From NCBI GenBank assembly GCA_964019655.1, contig CAXHTR010000008.1, positions 930,001 to 994,000 on the forward strand: a DNA stretch of 64,000 bases, given 5' to 3'. Position numbers and translations under genes: made by a program. The stretch comes from Perkinsela sp. pyNocScin1. Its lineage: Eukaryota; Euglenozoa; Kinetoplastea; Prokinetoplastida; Perkinselidae. Below, piece by piece: positions 58,340 through 64,000 of the stretch; position 1 is the stretch's first letter, and every line of letters begins with the position of its first letter. The notes below the pieces were generated by a model that was given only the letters and a program-made list of their open reading frames with translations, searched no databases and had not been told where the DNA came from.

Positions 58340-59614
58340 TTATCCTGCGAGCTCATCATGCACAACAGGGAAATTCGCGTCATTATCGATAAAGTCACCC
58401 GCTTTTGCCTCACCAAGTAAATTCTTCGAGACCCACGTGGTATGATGGCCATTGAAGACTGACCCATCTGGTATTAAGTGGTACTGAAGCGCCTTCCACG
58501 AGCGGTGCGTAGGGTTGGCAGCGATACCGTGGACTGTCATATGATTGAGAATCACAATGTCTCCGCGCTTGAGCTCGGGGCAGACTACCTCTGGGCTTCC
58601 ACCGTGCTTCGCGTAGTATGGCTTGATATACTGTCGATACCACAGGTCAAACTCATATGACAATGGCAAGCCGCACGTTTCCATCACCTGCTGGATCGTT
58701 TTGAGCCGTTCGCCGATGATCGCGTGCGAGCCCTTAAAAAAGCACATGCCACCGGTTTCCTTCGGGACATCGTCGAGGATGACGTACATGGAAACCCCGC
58801 GTGGCTCTGCCTCCCCACGGCTGTTCGCAATACTGACTGAAGGAGTGATGCAGTGCAGCGGCATCGAGTTACTAAATTTCTCCCTGGTATAAAAATTCTC
58901 ACACCACAGGCGTAGCTTGAGGCACCCTGTGCACTGCGTGACCATCGAAAACGGCAGTATCGGCGGTTTGGCTAGAATAACATTCTGGCGGATGTCCTCA
59001 AAGCTCTGAAAGACATTCAGCTTATTCGTCGCCATGTGGTTGATGTATTCGCGATTTTCGTGGTGGTAATACTTTTCATTGATGTACTCGATAAACTTTG
59101 GGTTGTTCATCGGGTCTGGGCTCTTAAAGATCTCCGCAAATCTCTCGTGACTCATAAAGTTCGATCCATAGTGCTCCTGGAGCTTTTTGATGACACGTTC
59201 TCGGTGCTTTTCGTTTTGAAGCTTGATATTGAAGCGCTTCACCTCCTGCGATGGCGGTGCTGCACTTTGGGCATGGGGGTCTGCCAGCTTTCCACCCTGC
59301 TGCTGTACTTGGGTAAACGTATTGGTGCCAGTCCCTTCACCGCTTAGAGCCTTTGGGACCTGTTCAGACTGCTGTGGCGTAGCCAGCACATTCGAGGGCT
59401 TTTGCTGAAGATTATTCGGTGCCATGCCGAAGAGTTGCGTCATAGGCCCTTTGAGCTGCATGTCAGGGTACGAAGACCCGTCACGGATTCCAACACCCCG
59501 CTCGTACAAGGCCTTGAGCATGTGCGTGACTTGCTCGGGTATCGCATTCTTCCAGTGCACAAACCCATCGCGGCGATAGGCTCGAACGAGCGACTCCACA
59601 GGTGCGGGCCCCAT
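58340..59614 (-). CDS. PhyH-like (phytanoyl-CoA dioxygenase family) protein with altered iron site
   Basis: A 424-residue protein starting at the ATG for MGPAPVES. The N-terminal 'YRRDGFVHWKNAIP' is the classic PhyH start. The double-stranded beta-helix core is at about 240-385: 'VSMYVILDDVPKETGGMCFF', 'KGSH', 'LKRGDIVILNHMTVHG' and 'RSWKALQYHLI'. The distal His (H362) and 2-oxoglutarate-binding Arg (R371) are in place. The proximal HxD motif appears as His254-Cys-Ile, so the Asp ligand is missing. A ~100-residue Gln/Pro-rich stretch plus a helical stretch is inserted between the start and the core. Substrate is unknown, and it may not be catalytic. Confidence 0.78.
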   Translation of the reverse strand: MGPAPVESLVRAYRRDGFVHWKNAIPEQVTHMLKALYERGVGIRDGSSYPDMQLKGPMTQLFGMAPNNLQQKPSNVLATPQQSEQVPKALSGEGTGTNTFTQVQQQGGKLADPHAQSAAPPSQEVKRFNIKLQNEKHRERVIKKLQEHYGSNFMSHERFAEIFKSPDPMNNPKFIEYINEKYYHHENREYINHMATNKLNVFQSFEDIRQNVILAKPPILPFSMVTQCTGCLKLRLWCENFYTREKFSNSMPLHCITPSVSIANSRGEAEPRGVSMYVILDDVPKETGGMCFFKGSHAIIGERLKTIQQVMETCGLPLSYEFDLWYRQYIKPYYAKHGGSPEVVCPELKRGDIVILNHMTVHGIAANPTHRSWKALQYHLIPDGSVFNGHHTTWVSKNLLGEAKAGDFIDNDANFPVVHDELAG

Positions 59615-59719
59615 CACCAGTGCATTTTGGACAGTTCAAGTAAAATAATGCAAAAATCATCTGCCCAGATTACAATACAATGACCTTATCTTGAACACTT
59701 GACAGGATGCGCATTCACA

Positions 59720-60091
59720 CTACTTCATGTCCCCCTTGGCGCGCTGCATCGCCTCGGCCTGGCGCATCTTGGCCATCGCCTCCCGTGCCATGCGCTCGTA
59801 TCCCTTCGCAAACTGGTCAAACGCCCGCTGTGTGTACTTGGTAAAGAGCATCGTGTACCCCTCGAGGCACTCGCGCTCATCGCTCGTGAGCTCATGGCGC
59901 CCATCCGTCTTCGCCTCGGGTCTGTCCCCACCAAAGGGCCGCATGGAGCTGCCGCGGATGCTCTGGGGCTCAATGCACTTTTCGAACGCGAGACTGACGA
60001 TGTCCATCTGCGAGTCGAACGTCTGGAGGACGCCGTTCTCGGCGATTGCGTCTCGAGCGACCGAAAACGTGTCTTTGGATCGCCAGAACAT
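59720..60091 (-). CDS. Small-Tim-like protein with a single cysteine pair
   Basis: A 123-residue protein starting at MFWRSKD. The pattern 'LAFEKC...LTSDERECLEGY...F' resembles Tim8/9/10/13 chaperones of the mitochondrial intermembrane space, which carry two CX3C motifs. Here only the inner cysteine of each is present (C39 and C75); the outer positions are Ala35 and Tyr79. The linker between them is also long (35 residues against about 11-17). The helical ends 'AFDQFAKGYERMAREAMAKM' fit the helix-loop-helix fold. It may be a divergent small Tim or an unrelated helical protein. Confidence 0.5.
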   Translation of the reverse strand: MFWRSKDTFSVARDAIAENGVLQTFDSQMDIVSLAFEKCIEPQSIRGSSMRPFGGDRPEAKTDGRHELTSDERECLEGYTMLFTKYTQRAFDQFAKGYERMAREAMAKMRQAEAMQRAKGDMK

Positions 60092-60202
60092 TTTTCTCAA
60101 ATGAAATTAGAAATTTATTTCGCGTAGATAAAATTCGAGCAGCACAGCACAAAAACTTGACGATGGTAAGTATTATGCGTTATCATTCATTGCCCGAGCT
60201 CT

Positions 60203-60676
60203 CTATTTGCGGCCGGCGTCGTCCTTGAAGCTGACAACTGCCTCCTTGCCCATGGCGGCGATGACGGCGACGGTGACCTCGCCGTTCTCGTCGTGCGCGC
60301 TGCGGATTTTCTCGGCGAGCTCGACGTCCTTCGGGAGGTCGAGGTCCTCCTTCATGGAGCCGTCGTCGAGCATGAGGCAGAGCTGGTCGCCGTCGATGTC
60401 CATGACCTTGTACTCAGAGCGCTTCATGACGACGCCCTGCATGTTGTGCGAGGTGGGGCAGACTTCTTCGTGCTTCTTGCCGTCGAAGATGTCGAGGCCA
60501 GTGATGTTGGCCTTCGCGTGGCCGTGCTTGCCGGTCTTGCTGGTGGACATATCGACAACTTTGCACGGGAAGCCGTCGAGGATGACGACGTCACCCTTCT
60601 TGACGCTACCGGCCTGGAGTGGGTAGGTGAGGGATGCGCCTGCGTCTGTGCTCTCAAAGGTCTCAACGTCACTCAT
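60203..60676 (-). CDS. EIF5A: Translation factor eIF5A
   Basis: A 157-residue protein, the usual length. The hypusination loop 'STSKTGKHGHAK' is intact with Lys50 as the modified residue, so it needs deoxyhypusine synthase and hydroxylase. The C-terminal OB-fold is typical ('LPKDVELAEKIRS', 'VAVIAAMGKEAV'). It helps ribosomes at poorly reacting peptide bonds and in termination. The DAGAS N terminus is opisthokont-like rather than kinetoplastid-like. A TATA-like block (60681-60700) lies immediately upstream of the ATG. Confidence 0.97.
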   Translation of the reverse strand: MSDVETFESTDAGASLTYPLQAGSVKKGDVVILDGFPCKVVDMSTSKTGKHGHAKANITGLDIFDGKKHEEVCPTSHNMQGVVMKRSEYKVMDIDGDQLCLMLDDGSMKEDLDLPKDVELAEKIRSAHDENGEVTVAVIAAMGKEAVVSFKDDAGRK

Positions 60677-60748
60677 TGCACGTATAAAAAATATTTTTTA
60701 CAAAATGTCGTACGATGCTAAGTAAAATCTATACCAAACTGACGTGGA

Positions 60749-61660
60749 CTATTCCTCATCCTCGCTGTTCGCCTCCGCATCACTGTGGAAGTCATTTGGG
60801 TTGGCATCGTCATCAACAGTGTGGGCTGCCTCGCGGACCGAGCACTCACCACCCTTTGCGGCGATGCCCTGGGCGATGATCGTGATGGCGTTCTCGACGA
60901 GCGTTATGCCGAGCGCCTTGTCGAGGGACTGTGTGCGGACGGTGTAGTGCGGCGCTGCGACGATGTGGACCTTGACCGGGTGCTCGGCCGTGCCGCTCTC
61001 CTCTGCCATGCGCAGAACCTCCTTAATGCCCTCAATGCCCTCTGAGGTGTACAACGTGAGCTCGATCTCGGCGCGGATGCGGAACACGGAGGCCTTGAGC
61101 CGTGCGCTCACCTCGAGCATGAGCGCGTCGAACATGGGGCGGTTCGCCTCGCTGAGGTCGATGGCTGCGATGACCTTGTCTGGGTTCGCGATCGCGAGCT
61201 TAAGCCCGTCGTACGCGCTCTCGAAGCGCCGGTACAGCGGCCAGCCGATGACCTCATAGAGGCTCTCGATGGCGAACTGCCTGTTCTTCTGGATCGTCGA
61301 CTGCATGATGCCGTGGACAGTCTTGGCTCGCCCAAACTTCTCTTCGCACTCTGCGTGGTCGCTCTGCGAGACGCGCTTCTTTGAGAGGTCGACGTAGCCC
61401 CTGTCCTTGTCGACGCGGATGACCGCCATGATCTCTGTGGAGCCGACCTTGATGTACTTGGAGATTGACCGAATGCGCCGGCGCGAGAGCTCGGTGAAGG
61501 GGACCATGCCCTCAATGTTGTTGTACTCGATGAGGGAGACGTACGCAGAGGAGTCGCCGACGGACTTGACTTTGACCATCACGAGGTCATCAACGTCTGG
61601 AAGGCGCTTCTCGTAGAATCGGCACGTGCTCACATACCGCTTGGCGTGGTGTTCTTCCAT
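60749..61660 (-). CDS. EIF2S1: Translation initiation factor eIF2 alpha subunit
   Basis: A 303-residue protein. The S1 domain starts 'RFYEKRLPDVDDLVMVKVK', then 'YNNIEGMVPFTELSRRRIRSI'. The regulatory serine equivalent to human Ser51 is present (Ser59, within ELSRRRIRS), so stress-kinase control is possible. The helical and C-terminal alpha/beta domains and an acidic tail are complete. It forms the GTP-dependent ternary complex with initiator tRNA. It lies 72 bp from the eIF5A gene, giving a pair of translation-factor genes. Confidence 0.97.
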   Translation of the reverse strand: MEEHHAKRYVSTCRFYEKRLPDVDDLVMVKVKSVGDSSAYVSLIEYNNIEGMVPFTELSRRRIRSISKYIKVGSTEIMAVIRVDKDRGYVDLSKKRVSQSDHAECEEKFGRAKTVHGIMQSTIQKNRQFAIESLYEVIGWPLYRRFESAYDGLKLAIANPDKVIAAIDLSEANRPMFDALMLEVSARLKASVFRIRAEIELTLYTSEGIEGIKEVLRMAEESGTAEHPVKVHIVAAPHYTVRTQSLDKALGITLVENAITIIAQGIAAKGGECSVREAAHTVDDDANPNDFHSDAEANSEDEE

Positions 61661-61737
61661 GATGAATCGAGAAGGAAAATAAACTCGGAAAATTTTGGAG
61701 AAGTGCGTGAAAGGGCATTTTCGGTGAGTTCACACAG

Positions 61738-63036
61738 CTACCTGCTCACCCACTTGGATACGCTGTAGCCACCGGGGGCGTCGTTCGAGTCAAAGCGGGC
61801 CTGGTACAGGGCTACGACCTCACCTGACTCACAGGAAGCGAAAAGAGCACCATCGCTGTAGCCAAAGGTTTGAATCTGGCGAATGCTGGAGTCGGCAAGC
61901 TTGAGCATGCACTGCTTGTGCGCAGTTGTGAAAAATGCAAGGCCTCCCTTCATGCCGGGTGTTTCGTGGCTCGCCGCGCGGTCACCTGTTGCCACCAGAA
62001 CGGAAATAGGCGCTGTTAGGTCATCGCTGGAGACAAAGCGAACAGCACAAGTTCCCCGCCGAGATGACGGAATGCCCTTGTGTTCAGCGATTGGCTTGGC
62101 GATATCCTTTGCGCTGTAAATAGCGAATGTGTCATTGCGGCACAGGACAGCTATCAGCGTGTCGTCAACAGTGTCTCTCTCGAAAACATCGAGGCCGCAT
62201 ATGCCAGCCTCCACCTTGAGATGCAGTGCCGGCTTTTTTGCGTAAATTTTGCTCAGATCCCACATCTGGATAACACCGTCCTCGCCTGCAGAAAAGATGT
62301 ATTCCTTGCTGCCTATTCGCACGTATTTGGCTGTGTTCACTGGTGCAACGGGGGAAAACGGGCTTTGCTGCCCATGCTTGATCACAGCATTCGTTCCCTT
62401 GGCGTCGTTATTGTGCACTCGAACTGTCCCGTCGAGAGACGCAGAAAAGAAGCGATTTGGGTGATTGTGGGTAGCATCGATGATCCACCCGACCTTTGTG
62501 ATGGGCGCTACGTGGCCCTTATTGGCGTAGGGGTTTCGCATGCCTTCGATACCAAAGGTTGTCGCTCGAACAAGGTCTGGCTTCATCGATTTGGAAAACT
62601 TGTAAATGCGGCAGTTGAAGCCAGATGTGCCGACCAGAAGCTGCCTTGTGCCATCTGTCGGGTCAATCGACCAGGCTAGATCTGTGATCCCTAGATTGGG
62701 CCCGTTCATGATCATGGGCAACGGATCAATAGTAGCTATTGCCCCCTGGTGTGCGCTCTTGTTCATCAGATCGTAAATGTAGATTGTGCCGTCAGCAAAG
62801 CCAGTGGCGAGAAGCCGTGTTGAACTGTCGATGAGCACATCAAGCGCGCTTGCTGCAGATGTAGATGCCTGAAACGACAGCTTGTGGGTGAAGTGAATGC
62901 CCTCCTGAGCCAGAAAGGAGCTTGCAGTGACTGTGTCGCGCTCATCTTCTGCCACGAGGGTAGCATTGACTGCTATTTGCAGACGTCCCAATTCTATCTG
63001 CGTGACTCTACCCAGCGCTTGGTCGGCTGCATTCAT
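61738..63036 (-). CDS. WD40-repeat protein, WDR70/GAD-1-like
   Basis: A 432-residue protein starting at MNAADQ. At least six WD-like blades are seen. 'GHVAPITKVGWI...FFSASLDGTVRVH', followed by an 'SPVAPVNTAKYVRIGSKEYIFSAG' strand, 'EDGVIQMWDL', and later 'RRGTCAVRF', is the ordered pattern of WDR70 (Gastrulation defective 1), linked in animals and yeast to RNA processing and DNA repair. The blades are divergent elsewhere, so orthology is moderate and the WD40 fold is good. Confidence 0.72.
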   Translation of the reverse strand: MNAADQALGRVTQIELGRLQIAVNATLVAEDERDTVTASSFLAQEGIHFTHKLSFQASTSAASALDVLIDSSTRLLATGFADGTIYIYDLMNKSAHQGAIATIDPLPMIMNGPNLGITDLAWSIDPTDGTRQLLVGTSGFNCRIYKFSKSMKPDLVRATTFGIEGMRNPYANKGHVAPITKVGWIIDATHNHPNRFFSASLDGTVRVHNNDAKGTNAVIKHGQQSPFSPVAPVNTAKYVRIGSKEYIFSAGEDGVIQMWDLSKIYAKKPALHLKVEAGICGLDVFERDTVDDTLIAVLCRNDTFAIYSAKDIAKPIAEHKGIPSSRRGTCAVRFVSSDDLTAPISVLVATGDRAASHETPGMKGGLAFFTTAHKQCMLKLADSSIRQIQTFGYSDGALFASCESGEVVALYQARFDSNDAPGGYSVSKWVSR

Positions 63037-63428
63037 TTTATTCACAAATTATACGGCCATTGCTAAAAAAAGACTGTAAAGTACATCCACCAGCACAAGC
63101 AAAGGATGCAAAAAAATGTTCTTCAGCATACAAAGATAGCTTCTCATCACTACCAAAACACAGATTGAAGGCTGATTATCTTATTTCATCATGTAGGAAG
63201 GTGGATAGGTGAAAGTAGCCGACTGGCTTTCTGCTCGACCTTTCATTTCTTGAACGATAGGGGAAATTGAGCTACTTGGAACACTATTTGTGCCAATATT
63301 CACTGAAAAAAAATATAAATGATTGTACATAAATATTTACTATATCTTGATCCCTTTTCAACGTACGCACAACCGAAGCCTCTCGAATGCAAGTAGATTG
63401 ATGCTATTTACAACAATATGAGGTAAGC
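63037..63428. other. Gene-free interval between cyclin B and the WD40 gene
   Basis: About 390 bp of AT-rich sequence with several A-runs (for example near 63065-63120 and 63305-63320). I see no gene, tRNA or repeat in it. It must hold the 3' end of the cyclin gene and the WD40 promoter. Confidence 0.6.
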
Positions 63429-64000
63429 TCATTCTGCCAGGATTGGCAGTGGCTTCAATGAGACTTCGGAGAACTTCGATGTGCTATATTTTTTCTTGAT
63501 CGCCACGAATCGCGATGACATAAGGGACTCAGAGAATTCTAATATGCGCTTGGCTATGAGATAGACGTCTACTGCTGAGTAATGGGAATAGTATTGTAAG
63601 GCTTGGTTCCACGTCGCGTTCGGGTCTTGCATCCGGCTTGCGAGGAAGACGCACGCCGCTGCAAGCTGACTGGGAGGATAGGGGTAGAGGGAGTAATTGA
63701 GAAGCGCCACTTCGGCAAAGAAAAGTGCCATGTGTCGTAGCTCAGTACTCGCCTCCAGAATTTCCACCAAGCGGGAGAGGAAATGTATGACATTCGGCTT
63801 GGTGAAGCGGAACTGGAGGGTTCCGCAAATAGAGCGTTCCATTCGCAGTACTTCCTCACGTGAGTATGTGTTTGCGCTAATGTAAACGCAATCCTTCACC
63901 TCCGGTGGATATATCTCCTCATATTTTGCTGCAAGGAGGAGTGCCGTCACACCGACGAGTTGCAGCGTTGAACGTGCTGTTTGCACCTCTGCAAGATATC
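63429..64000 (-). CDS. Cyclin B-type protein, 5' end outside window
   Basis: The frame is open to the right edge, so the N terminus (destruction box, start) lies beyond it. The visible ~190 residues cover most of the cyclin box: 'LQLVGVTALLLAAKYEEIYPPEVKD', read here in two parts (LQLVGVTALLLAAKYEE, IYPPEVKD), then 'LRMERSICGTLQFRF' and the second fold 'PPSQLAAACVFLASR'. The KYEE and 'YPPE' elements are typical of mitotic B/A cyclins that activate CDK1. Together with SMC3 and the two kinesins it adds to the cell-division genes of the minus strand. Confidence 0.9.
   Translation of the reverse strand, partial: YLAEVQTARSTLQLVGVTALLLAAKYEEIYPPEVKDCVYISANTYSREEVLRMERSICGTLQFRFTKPNVIHFLSRLVEILEASTELRHMALFFAEVALLNYSLYPYPPSQLAAACVFLASRMQDPNATWNQALQYYSHYSAVDVYLIAKRILEFSESLMSSRFVAIKKKYSTSKFSEVSLKPLPILAE

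Noticed and set aside
1..64000. CRISPR array, insertion sequence, retroelement or viral insertion
   Set aside because: No direct-repeat array, transposase, integrase, reverse transcriptase or terminal repeat was seen.

Overview
The window is nuclear DNA from a gene-dense, intron-poor, heterotrophic single-celled eukaryote. Every long gene is one uninterrupted reading frame, including a 12.8-kb midasin gene. The products are eukaryotic: coatomer, midasin, proteasome alpha subunit, eIF2alpha, eIF5A, eL20, SMC3, kinesins, cyclin B and a mitochondrial carrier. An ALAS-type 5-aminolevulinate synthase, a carrier and presequence-bearing proteins show a working mitochondrion and argue against most plastid-bearing algae. 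I cannot place the lineage with confidence. eIF5A, eIF2alpha and eL20 look conventional, not kinetoplastid-like.

The layout is striking. Four genes lie on the plus strand from 1 to 17626: the end of a coatomer subunit, an SLC25-like membrane protein, midasin and a triple HMG-box protein. A 1.1-kb gene-free convergent switch region follows (17627-18745). The next 30 genes are then all on the minus strand to the end of the window, usually 70-200 bp apart. A second gene-free block (21714-22682) holds a strong hairpin. Where the first in-frame codon of an open frame was not ATG, I placed the start at the first in-frame ATG.

Minus-strand content, left to right: zinc-knuckle protein, CCCH protein, AT-hook/GNAT protein, mitochondrial thioredoxin, a 1628-residue solenoid protein, a 656-657-residue mitochondrial orphan, an ASCC2-like CUE protein, an oxoglutarate-type carrier, a kinesin, an RRM-like microprotein, a hypothetical gene, ALAS, a Myb-like protein, SMC3, a second kinesin, a tail-anchored protein, eL20, a double Cys/His-module protein, FolD, an SR-type RRM protein, an ENTH/tepsin-like protein, proteasome alpha, NatC Naa35, a small mitochondrial-type protein, a PhyH-like dioxygenase, a small-Tim-like protein, eIF5A, eIF2alpha, a WDR70-like protein and a truncated cyclin B.

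The genes are mostly housekeeping: translation and ribosome assembly, membrane traffic, chromosome segregation and mitochondria. The most novel signals are the 30-gene same-strand run, a CX2HX19CX5C module present three times in two otherwise unrelated proteins, an AT-hook/GNAT fusion, and altered key residues in SMC3, a PhyH-family protein, FolD and a small-Tim-like protein.
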